This document shows positions 1-14,000 of a DNA stretch of 64,000 bases, one piece after another. Numbering within the stretch: the stretch's first letter is position 1; every line of letters begins with the position of its first letter. This stretch comes from Liolophura sinensis. Taxonomy: Eukaryota > Mollusca > Polyplacophora > Chitonida > Chitonidae. Where the stretch lies: positions 3,415,501 through 3,479,500 of the forward strand of contig NC_088303.1 in assembly GCF_032854445.1 (NCBI RefSeq), in the 5' to 3' direction. The notes below the pieces were generated by a model. That model searched no databases. It saw only the letters and a program-made list of their open reading frames with translations, and was not told where the DNA came from. Made by a program: the position numbers and the translations under genes.

Positions 1-1035
1 TTCACAGCAGGCAATTCCAAGGGACCAGTCATTGCTTTTTCAAACTTTAACATTTGAATTATTTCTTGTTTAAAATATACAACAACCAATTTTAAACAAT
101 ATACACCTCTTTTGGTATCCACTTTCGCCTGACACCAAGGTTGACACCATCTGACTCCAGGGGGCGCTACAATCGAATCACAGTCGAATCACCTGCTGGC
201 TCACACAGGCAATAGTAAATGGTTGCTCTAGATGTTTTAGCATTGCTTGTGTGAGCCAGAAGGCGATTCGACAGCCCTCAGATTGTTGAGCCCCCTGGAG
301 TCAGATGATGTCAACTTTGGTATCATGTGAAAGAGGTCCAGTAATGATGTATATTATGAAAGTTTGGTTGCTCTAGACGTCTAAGCATTGTCTGTGTGAG
401 CCAGAAGGCGATTGGACAGCGATTCGGATGTAGTGCTACCTGGAGTCAGATGATGTCAACTTTGGTATCATGTGAAAGAGGTCCAGTAATGATGTATATT
501 ATGAAAGTTTGGTTGCTCTAGATGTCTTAGTATTGCCTGTGTGAGCCAGAAGGCGATTAGACAGTGATTCGGATGTAGTGCTACCTGGAGTCAGATGATG
601 TCAACTTTGGTATCATGTGAAAGAGGTCCAGTAATGATGCATATTATGAAAGTTTGGTTGCTCTAGATGTCTTAGCATTGCCTGTGTGAACCAGAAGGCG
701 ATTGGACAGCGATTCGATTGTAGTTCCCCCTTGTGTCAGATTTGTCAATTTTGGTGTCATGTGAAAGAGAATCAGAAGTAATGTATATTGTGTAAATTCA
801 GTTGCTCTAGACGTTTTAGTATTGCTTGTGTGGGCCAGAAGGCAATTCGACAGCGATTTGGATGTAGTGCCCCCTTGTGTCAGATGGCGTCAACTTTGGT
901 GTCATTTGAAAGAGGATCAAAGAGGTGTATATTGTGTAAAATTGGTTGTTGTATATTTCAAAGAAAAAGAGATAATGGAAGTTTGAAAAGGTAATGACTA
1001 CTCCCTTTGAATCGCCTACCGCCTACAGCAGACTA
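1..1035. mobile_element. Foldback-type element with about 205-bp inverted arms
   Basis: The left arm (about 15-215) is the imperfect reverse complement of the right arm (about 825-1030). Both carry a CAAACTT block, an ATATACAACAACCAATTTTA block and an AATATACACCTCTTT block in mirrored order. Between the arms lie tandem 145-bp units whose sequence is also part of the arms. This is the architecture of a foldback or long-TIR non-autonomous DNA transposon. No transposase is present. The left end may start before the window, so no target duplication can be assigned. The element lies in the helicase intron upstream of the first visible exon. Confidence 0.6.
220..955 (+). repeat. 145-bp tandem repeat, about five units
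   Basis: The block GGTTGCTCTAGA(T/C)G recurs at about 220, 366, 511, 656 and 800, giving a period of 144-145 bp. Each unit continues through TGTGAGCCAGAAGGCGATT and a TCAGATGATGTCAACTTTGG segment. The three middle units are very similar, while the first and last grade into the inverted arms. A 68-aa ORF here has no coding character. Confidence 0.8.
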
Positions 1036-1389
1036 ACTTTTCTGATCTTAAGTGCGATAGCGATAACAGGTCAGGTCATGTAAACACTCATACAGCCTAG
1101 TGCTAATACCTTATAATGTTCAGCTTGCAATCGTATGAACTCCACATTGCCCTTTAAATATGTGAGGTATTCATATGTTATTTATTCTGTATAACTCTCC
1201 ATATTGAATGTGCTATATAAGAGAATAAATGTGAGAAATAATAGTGAAATATCTTAACATATAGAGTTCTGGTGCAAACATGGCGGACACAAGTAATGCA
1301 CATAATGTAAACATCGCGCTAACAACGTGGCCTACACCAGCGAGGGAAGTTGATGAAATTAGCTGTACCCTTTCAGCACCCGTTTCTGG

Positions 1390-1700
1390 TAATTACAGAA
1401 TGTAATTCTATGTATTTTCGGCTGTAAAATCCCTTTTCGCTTCTAGTCTGCCATTTTTGGTGTACAGATACATTCTTGATATAAACTGATGGAAATTGTC
1501 TAAGCTTTGGGAAATTATGAGTTTTAATGATGAAAGTTGCTGCTGGCACATAAAAGTCCAGATTTTGACGGTCAGCCTATGGGTGACGGTCAGCCTATGG
1601 GTGACGGTCAGCCTATGGCAAAATTTTTCTCTAAGGCTGGGCCACATATTCACCAAAGCTTATTGGCCACGGAATTTGGGACTGAGTTATAATTCAGGTA
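1390..1700 (-). repeat. Decayed solo copy of the 450-bp Mutator-end repeat
   Basis: Read on the minus strand this matches the middle of the 445-bp unit at 15341-15785: CTCAGTCCCAAA, TTCCGTGGCCAATAAGCTTTGG, the CCAGCC block, CCGTCAAAATCTGGAC, and later TTAGACAATTTCCATCA and CACCAAAAATGG. It lacks recognisable outer termini. An 18-bp segment (TGACGGTCAGCCTATGGG) is present three times in a row at about 1567-1619, a local expansion not seen in the other copies. Confidence 0.7.
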
Positions 1701-1965
1701 ATTAGAGCCTAGGTTTCTCCAGTTTCAATGGTTTTGATTGATTTAAACTCCTGTTTGATCCAGGTTGGAGCATTCATGTTGTTACACACCAGCACTGCTC
1801 ATGCAACACGTAGTCCATGGGTATCACAACATGTACATGTACCACTAGTTATCAAAACTGAACGAAGGAAAAGTTGACCAATTTTTACAAAAATTAATTA
1901 AACCTGTTAAACTAGAAGCTTGTGCCGATTATTTGTCAAGTGCTGATATTATGTTTTGTCCCCAG

Positions 1966-2061
1966 CCCTTGATGACAACGGCATACTTACCGACCCCCTT
2001 GGATTAAGGATGGCAGAATTTCCTCTCTCTCCAATGTTTGCAAAACTGTTACTGGTCTCAG
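1966..2061 (+). CDS. DHX35: DHX35 exon (first in window)
   Basis: The acceptor is TTTTGTCCCCAG and the donor is GTATGG. The exon starts with the last two bases of a split codon and ends with one base of the next. It encodes LDDNGILTDPLGLRMAEFPL and onward to LLLVSG, the HA2 winged-helix part conserved in DEAH helicases. The preceding exon lies outside the window. Confidence 0.9.
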
Positions 2062-5000
2062 GTATGGTGTACTTGATGGCGGTCATTTCCGATACCATTC
2101 ATGATCACAAGTCAGTTTGGAAGATATCGTATTTTATATTTATATGTATCAGACACATCAGCCAGTTGTCCATCTGTTAAGGGACATGGTATATTTTCCG
2201 TATTGGTGTGAAACTGTAACACCGATTACAAGCATCACTTCAGTGAAAGCCTAGGCAAAACTTGCTTTTCAATTGACCCAAGCATTGACCTGAATTTTTA
2301 AAGGGACATAGTGCCGAAAGAAATTCAGATTTTTTGAGTTGGTTCAACTACATAAAAAATTAGTGGTATTGAACGCCTTAAATAAAATGTAAATGAGGCA
2401 GTACAGAGATTTCCACAGTCCAACGTTCGCTCGTGTTTCGCGCATGTAAACAATATATAAAATTCGAATGAACGAATGCTGGGCACTTTAACGTCGTACT
2501 TAAATATGTATGGCCTTTGACGACGAGAGGTCATTAGGAGAGGGAACGGGAAAAAGCAGCAGCGGGCAAAAGCCTCATCGACAAAATGCCCAGCTGACAT
2601 AAGCCCCTTGATCAGTATTAAGTGTATATGGTAAATGACATAAGTTGTTTGCTTGTTTGAGAAAACTTAAAACATTCTCCCCAAAGTGACATTTTAGATT
2701 TCAGTACATGTTTGCAATCAATAGAACCCCTTTTTACTCGTTCTCCATACATTCTATCCGTTCTTGAGGATATCGGAATGAGGTATATATCTCTCAGCGG
2801 TATAGGCCCTACCCACTGCTTGACCTCCATCTTTAAGAGCGTAGATGTTCAAAAACGTGCAGACAACATTCATTTTTACCGATTTCGGAGAATAATATGT
2901 AAATTTTAATTTAAGAAATTAATATAGAATTTATTTATTTATTTGATTGGTGTTATATGCCGTACTCAAGAATATTTCACTTATACGGCGGCGGCAAGCA
3001 TTATGGTGGGAGGAAACCGGGCAGAGCCCGGGGTAAACCCACGACCATCAGGCCAATTACAGGTCTACTAAACCAAATAGAATCTTCCTTTCTATCGATC
3101 GTGTTATATAAAGTATTCGTAATTCGCAGCGATCTGTTCGGTCGAACTGAAACACTGAAGTTACATTGTGGGCTGCATAATTAGAACACAGTGCCGTTTG
3201 TGACCTATGAATGTCGCTGAATATCTCCCGTAAGCTGTACTACAAGGGGAGGTAATCCAATCCCCGATAAAACTGAACACGCGATTGTCTACTAAAAATT
3301 AAACACATGTCTTAACTTTATGTAGATGACGTTTAACATAGCAGCACAAATGTTTGTGCCACCTCTTTAATATCTGCCCCAACAAATTTAGATCGCCACG
3401 AGGTGGTTCAGGAATTGAAATTTCACCAATACAATTACATGGATTTACAGAAGCTTCAACACTGGACAGAAAAAGCTGAAGTTTAACATCCGTTCACGTG
3501 TGGATTCATACTGTATCAAGAACTACCAACAAAGACCTGGAGCCAAAACACAACGAATCACATCAGTCCTTAGATACCTCACACTGGATATAAGATTTAT
3601 GCCAACAAGAAAGACACTCGTTGCTCTCCTACTTCGTTTAAAGGCTTCATGAAAAGTAACTCTGTTTCCCACACAACCAAAATCTTCGTGTTGAAGAACA
3701 TTATGCTATTTTCTTCTTTTTTTATTATTGCTTTTTATGTTTTTGGTGCTTACTTTTTGTCTCAGAATAACCTGTGTATTTTATGCATGTTTTCTGCCAG
3801 CCGTCGGAATGTAACAGAAATGACGAGCACAATTTACTTTCCGGCTTAGTGAGATCAGGTTATCACCCTCTTTGACACAGTCGGGACCGGTAGATCCAGG
3901 ATCAATCCTTGATCAAGTCACACCTAAGACTTTAAAAGAGGAAGTTGTAACTTCCTCGCTTGGCGTTCAGCATGAAGGGGATAGTGCAACGACTGGTTGA
4001 CCCGTATCAGTATAATGGCTCGGGCGGGGCGGCTTACTTGCCTTTGATAAGTCGTCTCAGTGAAGCAGCACTAAATAAAAGAGCGGTGGAAATCCGTCCT
4101 GCAACAAGGATGCACATTACACGTACATGCACCCTAATGATTCCTTCGTCGTCATATGACTGAAAAATTGTTGAGTACGACGTTAAACCCCAAGCACTCA
4201 CTCACTCTTTGACACAGGTTTTTTGACAGCTATCACTGCTGACGTCACGACTCTGGGCCATGTAGTATCTGAACTGACAGCTAGGGTCATAGGTCACCAT
4301 CATGTGACCAAACTTTGTGATGTTAGTTTCCCAACACCATTGTTGTTGTTGGAGGGAATGCGGCACAGTTCCTATCCGTGTGTGTGTCTTCGAGTCCAGT
4401 TAACCTTTGGTTAATGTCGAGTTTTACGCCAGTCTACTAGCCAAGTCATCGTCAGAGTTCGCGTACGCAACATCCAAGGAGGAAAAGATAAATCCAGCAG
4501 ATCTGACACATATTACTTTATGTTTGTATGCATTAGACTGTCTTGTTAAGGTCAACTTTAACTCTGCAGGCTCATCTTTTCGCGTGGTGTGTTTGCGACA
4601 TGCGAGAAGAGGAATATTGTAAATTGAGTAGATGTGATGCTGGTAAATTACCTTAATGAGGAATTTAATTACAGTCGTGTTAACAAGGGCATTTAATTTC
4701 AATCTGTTTGTGTAATTAATCACAGATTGTGTAGAAACATCATCCAACATCTAGACCAGGGGTGGAGAATATTACAAATTGAACAAATTCGACGCTTATT
4801 TAATAATTACTAACATATATGCCTACCTGTGGTCGTCCTTTGAGCTCGACTGATAGGACAACCCGACCTCAAACAACTCGACCTCAAACAACTCGACCTG
4901 ACACATCATCACGGCTCACAGACGGTTATGAAAATCACTATTAATTTCTTTCACAAGCAGTTTAAGTAAAACTATTAAGCTCTAATTCATGAGTCTAATT

Positions 5001-8000
5001 TTTGAGGTTGTGAATGACGTTGGTCAAATTTTCAGGTTTGCAGTGATACAAAGTGTCAAGTCATATCACACATGCGGTACAGTTTAATATTGACAAATAA
5101 CTGGAGATGGGATTTTTTTGTCTAACCAGTGCCTTCTTGCTTTAAGACACATTTTGTTTATAGTTATTTGAGAAAATTTTTTGTGCTGATGATAAAATTG
5201 TAAGATTTCTTTTTCGTTGCCTGTGTGATGTATTTATTTATTTGATATTCTACGCCGTACTCAAGAATATTTCACTTATGTCACGTCACCATACGAGCAT
5301 TATGGTAGAAGGAAAACTGGCAAAGCCTGGGGTAACCCACGACCGTCCGCAGGTTGCTGGCAGACCTTCACACGAACGACCGGAGAGGAAGAGAAGCATG
5401 AGATGGACTTCAACGCACAGCGATCACATTAGTGAAGTGCTCCTGGGATTCGGCTGGTGGCTTAAGCCATGGTGATGTAAGGGGCGTGTAATTTGTTACT
5501 ATTTAAGCATTTGCATGAACAGTTAAATAAAAAGCCTTAATGAGACAAACTGACAAGAGACCATTTGCTGTTAGTCTTCTATTATACTGTGCTGCACTGC
5601 AAGGTAACCACTAGGCCGTCCCTGTGATAATTTGATTTATTGTGTGCAGGTGACTATGGCTGCTCTGAAGAAGCACTGACTGTCTCAGCCATGATGCAAA
5701 TACAAAATGTGTTTTTGAATCCTCCAAAACAGAAGACCACAGCGGTATGTTTTAATTTTTTTTCTTACCTTCAAGGGAGATTTGGGGAGTGGGGGGGGGG
5801 GGGGTGTCAAAGCGGAGTTGGGTTAGTGTCTGAAAACATTTTGGATGGAATTTGATTATTTTGTATATGAAGCCCTGATAGTGTTTACAAAAATCAGAAT
5901 GATCATGTGTATTTTATTGTTATGGGATTTACATTGATCATGTGTATTTTATTGTTATGGGATTTACATTGATCATGTGTATTTTATTGTTATGGGATTT
6001 ACATTGATCATGTGTATTTTATTGTTATGGGATTTACATTGATCATGTGTATTTTATTGTTATGGGATTTACATTGATCATGTGTATTTTATTGTTATGG
6101 GATTTACATTGATCATGTGTACTTTATTGTTATGGGATTTACATTGATCATGTGTATTTTATTGTTATGGGATTTACATTGATCATGTGTATTTTATTGT
6201 TATGGGATTTACATTGATCATGTGTACTTTATTGTTGAGGTTTTGGTTTTTTTTTTTCATATTTTTTTGCAGGATCGAGCTAAAAGAAAATTTGCTGTTG
6301 CCGAGGGTGATCACATAACAATGATAAATGTTTATGCTGCTTTTCTTAAGGTGAGTGCTGAATTTGCTTGGTGCATGGGATATTTTTATCACCTTATCAG
6401 AAGGGACTATAGGTTAAGGCCTGCAGCTCGCATGTTAATCAGTCCGTCACAAAATAGTCTTCTGGATTGTTTTACCAAATGGTTCATTGAATTGAGACTT
6501 TTTACATGATTTCACCACGACTAGATCAACTTCATGTTTTGTTCATTTTCTATGAAATTATTGCCCAATTGTCCTGTTATATGTTGTTTTCTTTTTTAAT
6601 TTTTTCCAAAACGTTCAGTTATTCTGAACTGAGACTTGGTACAAAGCTTTAAAGTTACCTATCACGTGCGAGTTTGAGCTGCTTCGCTAAAATTTCAAAG
6701 CTCTGGCAGTTTTTGTTCTCTAGTGGACATTGACACCTCTATATTCTGATTGCTCAAACATATCTATTGTTTTCGAAAGCAATTTCAGAATGCATAATCA
6801 GTTACGCATTGCAATTAACATTACTGCACTTTGTTCCGGTGGGTTGGGGCGTGGCGTTGAAGGGGAGGGATGAGGATGTTGCTACTAAGGATTTACACGA
6901 GCTCTGGTTTTATTCTCTGAGCTGTAGTCTATTTTGTCCCTACATTTACCTTTCAGAACAATAAGAGTTCCAGATGGTGTAATGAGAACTTCCTCAACTA
7001 CAAGGGCCTAGTGCGAGCTGTCGAAGTTCGAGAACAGCTTAAAAGACTGTTAAGGAAGTTTAACGTGCCTCTGAAGTCCTGTCAAGGTAAGGAGAACAAC
7101 TTACCTCCTTTTTTTTAAACATTCTTTGGAATGCAATGTGTGTATGTTGATTTGTGCCTGTCCGCTGGACGGTCCGGTCAAGGTGTCGACTGGCATAAGG
7201 TTCTAAGCAACATGTCCCAAATAGCTAATTAAAACTGTTTAGATTTGGTACATATATTCTAATCACCGTTGTCGTGATTAAGGAACATTGCTTTAGTTTT
7301 TAACATTATACATTTTACAAATTTTGGAAGTGTTCCTTGGGTGTAGGCGCTATACTGTGTAAGCCGGCATGATCTATCCAATATGTGTGCGTTTCTCAAT
7401 GTTCCCCAAAACTACATATACCAAGGTGTCTTTTTGGTTTGAGGGTGGACTTACTTCTTTTTAATCTTAATCCTGTTCATGTGACGACTGTCGTCCTTGC
7501 TCCGAGCCCATTGTCTTGGCAACACATGTGTTGTGCTTCCTGGATTTACATCTCTCCTATTCCAAGACACAACAACCTTTAATATGCTTCCAGCTACACT
7601 TACCCCTTCGAGCTAACTTTTCTACGTAAAAAGCCTGCTTGCAGAATTGTCGTTTTAACTTCCACTGATTATCTCTGTAAAGTTTGAAGTACAGCCAGGA
7701 CGGTAGCTAACGTCTTCTCGAGGGTGTTGCCTACCACCATAACATTATTTAGATAGGTCAAAAGCCCTCTCCACATTGACCCACTCAAAACGTGATCCAT
7801 CGCTCCCTGAAAGGCTGCTGGCACATTGCAAACCCGAATCCCATTCTGACGTGGCTGTGCACTATCGATAACTATCGATGGTCGTACACCATAGAGAGAA
7901 AAAGCAGAGCAGTGACGACAGTGCGCTAGCTGGTAATTGGTCACACCTAACCGGTGAAATACGACCTCCTGTCAGTTTACCTCAGTTTGGGTTTTATTCC

Positions 8001-11000
8001 AACTGTTCATATAATTGCTTAAACAGTAGCAAATTACACGAGCCTAGCACCATGGCTTACGGCCCCTAGCACCATGGCTTAAGGCCCCTAGTACCATGGC
8101 TTATGCAGTATTAGGTAAAATGAATGCAGTCATGTGAAGTGCAATTCATTAGACGTCACTGAACTAGAATTATCTAGTTTTATCTAGAACTTGTATGATA
8201 TCAATTCTTCCCGTCTGAAGGTGGTTGAAAGATGTCATAATGAAGAGAAAAAGTGTATAATGATGGAAAATTTTAATATTTATTTATTTACAACATCTTC
8301 TATCACAAACCTTTCTAGAGGTTATGAAATCCCAATATTTCTTCCCACAAGTAAGAAAACGAACCAGAGTTACGTCTACCATCCTAATAGACAATATTTT
8401 CGCAAATTTTCACAGCCATCCTCTTTCTGGAATACTCTTAAATGACATATCAGATCATTTGCAAATATTTCACATCCTTAAACAGTCAACGATTGGACAT
8501 CGGAGACCATGCACTGTCTCAAGGAAATTCATACAGTTTCTGATTTAACTCAAAGAAATCCATGACAGTTGTATTTCAGGTACTACTGTTAGCAAAACCA
8601 TGCCAAAGATTATCAGACAATTAGTATTTTAACATCAGTTCATGGAAAAACAATTAAAGACAAATGATAATGAGGTCGTAAGCTCCAACGGTGTTACAGA
8701 AACAAGCTAAACAATACTACTGATCTTGCCAGAAAACGGTACTTTGAGTGCAAATTTAATAAATTCATCCACGGCATACAAAATACATAGAAGATTCTCC
8801 ATGAATTGATGGGCAGAAAGAATTTCTTATTAGTTACCGTCTTCCTTTGATAGAGTATACTTTGAAAAAGTAATCTACTATACTCTGAAAAACTTGATAT
8901 AATCAATGAAAAACGGGTTGTATTTCGAGCAAACCATTCCACGACTTTTGCTGCCCCATGCCGCTAAATACAATAACATATACAGCGTTGTCACTTTTTT
9001 TTTAGACTTATCTGAAGCCTTGACACTGTCTGTCATCACATTCTTTTGTAAAAACGTGAGCATTATGGGTTTCGAGACTGCTCATTCACTTGGTATAGGA
9101 GCTACCTTAACTACCATTCAGTGACACATTGTCTAACCCTGAAACTGTTTCGTGGAATTCCACAGGGATATGTACTGGGACCTTTATTGTTTTTAGAGTA
9201 CTGTAGCGATTTGTTTTTATATATATATATCTTCTTAATGATACAGATATCCCAGTTCCAAATCACACCATTTACTACAGGGGAAAGCACAATATTGGTA
9301 GCGTGAATCACCCAGTGTCGAACTCTGGAACAATATCTGTATACTGCTGGAGACGTTCGCTACTATGGATTCTTTTGAATGTCAGCTCGGTCAGTCCGTG
9401 TCATTCAGTAGTATGTTTGGGAAAACCACTAGTTAGCTCTGAACTTCGAATAACCAAGAAAAGTCCGATTTTTAAGGTTCAACAAACAGCAGCAACAGTT
9501 TTATTAAAATAGAGTGACAGGAGTATGTTAATATATATATATATATATATAAAAGTGCCAGTACTGTGTACAAGCACAACATCTGTACTTCAGATGGTTC
9601 AGATAACTGTGTTAAGGATATCTCAGGGAGGTATTAAACCTAGTGCTGCTGTGATAGTGGTATGTCCCACTGGTGTTATATAGACAATATGTCAGCCATG
9701 TGTGGGCACATTATCAGTAAATAATACTTTCAGGTCTTCTCTGGGAGTAACAGTTCCAGAATTGGTCCAGTAATAACTTGGGAAAACGAGTTCCAAATTC
9801 TGGGACTCGGCGTCTCACTGTGCCGAAACTGGGAATCCCAGTCCCACTATTGCTCAGGGGCACTTATGCACAAATTCTCCCAGTATAAATGTTTCAGCTC
9901 ATACCTGGGAATTATAAAATTTTGGTCCAGAAAATCCCAGTTACAAACTATTGAGTCTATATACTGTCTCAATCATGGTTGGGAATATCAGTCTCACAGC
10001 CTGGGAAAGTCAGTCCCACAGCCTGGGAACACTTGTGTCACAATTTGGAACTAGCAGTCCCACTGTCTCTAGGTATGCTCTAAAGCTGAAATCCCACTTC
10101 AATGCTGACAACTTATCTAGCTACCACTTCACACTGCTTATATACATGTAAAATACCTGCCTTAGAAAGCTAACTAGGTGGAAATTTAGATGTTAACACG
10201 ACGGTGGTCCGAGATCATCTGGGACTAAAAGTGGGAATTTGCCCAGTATTTATAGTCTACGCTCATAAATATTCATGAGTACCAAGGATGGTACTCAGAG
10301 CACTGATTGGCTAATACCAAAGTAACAACATCTGTGTATAGAAATACTATACATGTACATGCGTATCTAATGTCATGGCACATTTTTTTTTTCTTTTTCT
10401 TAATAATGGAAAGATGAACAATAACTTGTACGTAGAAAGGAGATGAGCCTGTGGAGTGAAACTATTTACTTTCGCAAATACAAGTTAATGCCCCTTTTGA
10501 AACTCTTCAATATGAGTTTAACACTAAAGGATGTCGTAAAGTAGATAACCTCGTCTAGCGGCAGTTCACCGTGAACGACGATCTTGCGCGGCGAAGCAAC
10601 AACAACAACCACAAAAATGATTTAGTGTCTTAAACTTGGTATAAAGGACGTTTTATGCCAAAATCATGCCACAGTCATTGAGTACTAATGTTGTTTTTAA
10701 CTGGAAAGATGCCGTACGTGGTTTGTTACAGCAAGAATATGTCCAAAAGTAATGGAAACTCTACTCGAATTTGTCATTTCAAAATATTAACAATGGCGGG
10801 GACAGGGGTCCACGGAAACTGTGTCCTTCAAAAGTTATATCAAGGCGCCAAAAACAACTTGCTCTCATGAGTCCACAAAATATCCTGTCTCTATATGTTA
10901 CAAAAATATATATATATATTTCAAAATATTCCACAAAAATTCTAATTTAATTTAAGGATATGTCTAACCCATAAAAATTTACATTCTACCGGTAAAACCT

Positions 11001-14000
11001 GTGTCTACGTTATGGACAACGCAGAAAATTAACCCCTAACCTCCCATGCAATTATATGAAATAATATACTGTCTCTAGCAAAATCGCCACAGTACATTAA
11101 TGATATATCACATGTTACAAATGTTCTAGATCTTATTTTATTCACTGATGATACCAGCGATTCTTGCTCTTCATCTGATGCGTTGTCTTCCACCGATGTT
11201 AAGAACAAACAGCTGTAGAAAAGTGTTTATATGGTTTTCTGCCAATCCTTTATCTCATAATGTGGACAAAACTAAATATATGCTAATTGTACAGAATACT
11301 AGGAAGGAAAAAAGAAACCTGCCAAAGTTAATTATATCAAATAAGGAAATTAAAAGAGTTGAGAATATACCTTTCTTGGAATCTGTTTCAGTGCAAAACT
11401 TAATCTCATATAAATTAGATATGTGGAAAGTATCCAGGAATATTGGTGTACTCAATCATACAAAATTCTCTGTAACAAAAAGTCACTATTCATATTATAC
11501 AATTCTCTCTCTCTCCCGCTCTTAAGTTTATCATATATCACTGCCACCACTAGGCAAGCTGGACATTTGGACGCTGTGAGATGCACATACATGCAGGCTT
11601 GTTTTGCAGGCTTGTTTAGGGTTAGCCTTGCCAATGGTGTCCTCGTGTGGAAATATTTTAAAGAAGGGAACACGTGTACTATCAACACCGGAAATGAAAA
11701 AGCTATACCAATTGTATGGAATTCTATATTTAAGTTTTCGTAAGAAAGAAAATGATTTTAAGCATCGTCATTTTCTACAAAATGCACTGATTCGAGGAAC
11801 AGTGGTTGACCAAATGTAGTGACATTGTGCCTTTGATCTATGTTGTGTAGAATAATGATACATTCCCTGTACCCTGCTGAACTGCAGTGATTAGTTTCAT
11901 GCAGTCTTACACAAAGTCTCCATGCTATTTAGATGGGAAAGATTTAAAATTTCTAAAAGTATGAGGCAAATTCTGTGGTTCAAACGTACGAAGGATAATC
12001 ACATTAAATGTCTACAAGTTAATAACCCGTGTTATTTTCTATTGTTTTTGAATGCTTTGGAAACCTATCTGGAAGGCGAAAGGTGTTATGGAATAACAGT
12101 TCAGACAAATGATTTGTGTATAAAACTATTTACCCCTACTATAGGCAGATGATACTGTGATAATGACAACTTCATGAAGTTAAATGCTTATGAAGAATAT
12201 TTGCGGACATTGGAAGCTAGAAATAAATGTTGAAAAATCAAAAGTTGTTATCTTTGGAAGTAGAAATAAGTGAAATGAGAAATTTCTATGTTGTGGAGAG
12301 CAACTTAGTGTGGCTGATCATTTTAAGTATCTTGGGGTCATTTTTAAGGTCAAATTTTAATTATTAGAAAATGCAATGAAAAAGAACGTCGAACAAGGAA
12401 CAAAGGCAATGTATGTAATACATTGTAGTAACCTTGATCTTCGAATGTATCTCAGAATTATTTGACCAAACAGTTATGCCTGTCCTCTTGTATTGATGCT
12501 AAAGAGTGAGTGAGTGAGTGCTTGGGGTTTAACGTCGTACTCAACAATTTTTCAGTCATATGACGACGAAGGAATCATTAGGGTGCATGTACGTGTAATG
12601 TGCCTTCTTGTTGCAGGACGGATTTCCACCGCTCTTTTATTTTGTGCTGCTTCACTGAGACGACTTACCGAAAGCAAGTAAGCCGCCCCGCCCGAGCCAT
12701 TATACTGATACAGGTCAACAAGTCGATGCATTATCCCCTTCATGCTGAACGTCAAGTGAGGAAGTTACAACTTCCTCTTTTAAAGTCTTAGGTGTGACTT
12801 GATCAAGGACTGATCCTGGATCTACCGGTCCCAAAGCGGACGCTCTACCAACTGTGCTATCTGGGCCGGTTTGATGCTAAAGATGAGGGTGGGCAATGTA
12901 AAAGCGATTGAGGCTTGTGAGATCAAATTTTTGATTGTCGTCATATGACTGAAAAATTGTTGAGTATGACGTTAAACCCCAAGCACTCACTCACTCACTC
13001 AAATTTTTGAAACATATTCTCAAACTGAGAAAATCAACCCCATCAGTCATGGTGTATGGAGAACTCCGAAGACCACCTATCTCTGTTATAATCCAGTACA
13101 GAGTTGTTAATTATTGGATGAAATTATCACAATGTAATGTAAACAATAATGCAAGTTAACTAGTACATTTTGTCTCTGACTATTATACAAAACTTTACTT
13201 GACTGACAAATGTTAAAAACATTCTAGATAAAATCGGGAGGTCCAGTGTGTATAGGACACCAACATTGTTTGGCACTTGATGGGTTGCCGCTGCAACTAA
13301 GTTTAGATCAACTCATCATTATATTCAACGTTCATCTGTAGAATTATATGCTTCAAGCAAGTGTGTTTTTTACCGCAGTCTAAGCTTATGTGTGAAAAAT
13401 GCCTAAGGGTTTTACTAAACAGACTTATGTACAAAATATTACAATTCAAAGTAACGGCATCTAATCATTATTTACCTATAGAAATGGGCAGATGGTCGAA
13501 GGTACCAAGGTCTGAAATGCAGCTTTTGTCAGATGACTGTTGGTGATGAATACCACCTCATATTTGATTGTATTAAATACGCAGATGTCCAGATGTTGGA
13601 ACAGATGTTGGAACCACTTGGGGTTTCAGCTGAAAGCTTTTCCACAGTTCCTCAGAACAATCATGCCCAATATACGGGACAAATTTGTATTAGACTCACT
13701 GTCCTTAACAACAAAGTCAGCTTGATTTACCAAGGTCTTTCCCAGTGTTTCGATGTGAGTTTCCAAACAACCTACATATAGAAGATCTAATTCATTAGCA
13801 GCAGTAAGGGGGGCCTCCGTGGCTCAGTTGGTTTGCACGCTAGCGCAGCGTAATGACCCAGGAGTCTCTCACCAATGCGGTCGCTGTGAGTTCAAGTCCA
13901 GCTCATGCTGGCTTCCTCTCCGGCCGTACGTGGGAAGATCTGCCAGCAACCTGCGGATGGTCGTGGGTTTCCCCAGGGCTCTGCTCGGTTTCCACCCACC

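Larger units (their letters stand above)
11985..13790 (+). pseudogene. LINE fossil B: RT core to C-terminal Cys/His motif
   Basis: A second, different non-LTR element, 5'-truncated. Visible parts are FLNALETYLEG, an A-D-D-T-V-I-M active-site block at about 12145-12165, HFKYLGVIF at about 12320-12345, KSTPSVMVYGELRRPP at about 13033-13080, and a C-terminal HYLPIEMGRWSKVPRSE with a VGDEYHLIFDC motif at about 13480-13570. The Tyr codon before A-D-D is a TAG stop (12142-12144), and there is a frame break before VGDEYH. It carries two SINE-B insertions and one SINE-A insertion, so it is older than all three. Confidence 0.72.

Noticed and set aside
13809-13905. tRNA gene (A and B boxes at the head of SINE-A; similar at 12870 and 37842)
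   Set aside because: The boxes are part of repeated SINE heads flanked by target duplications; the sequences do not close into a good cloverleaf.
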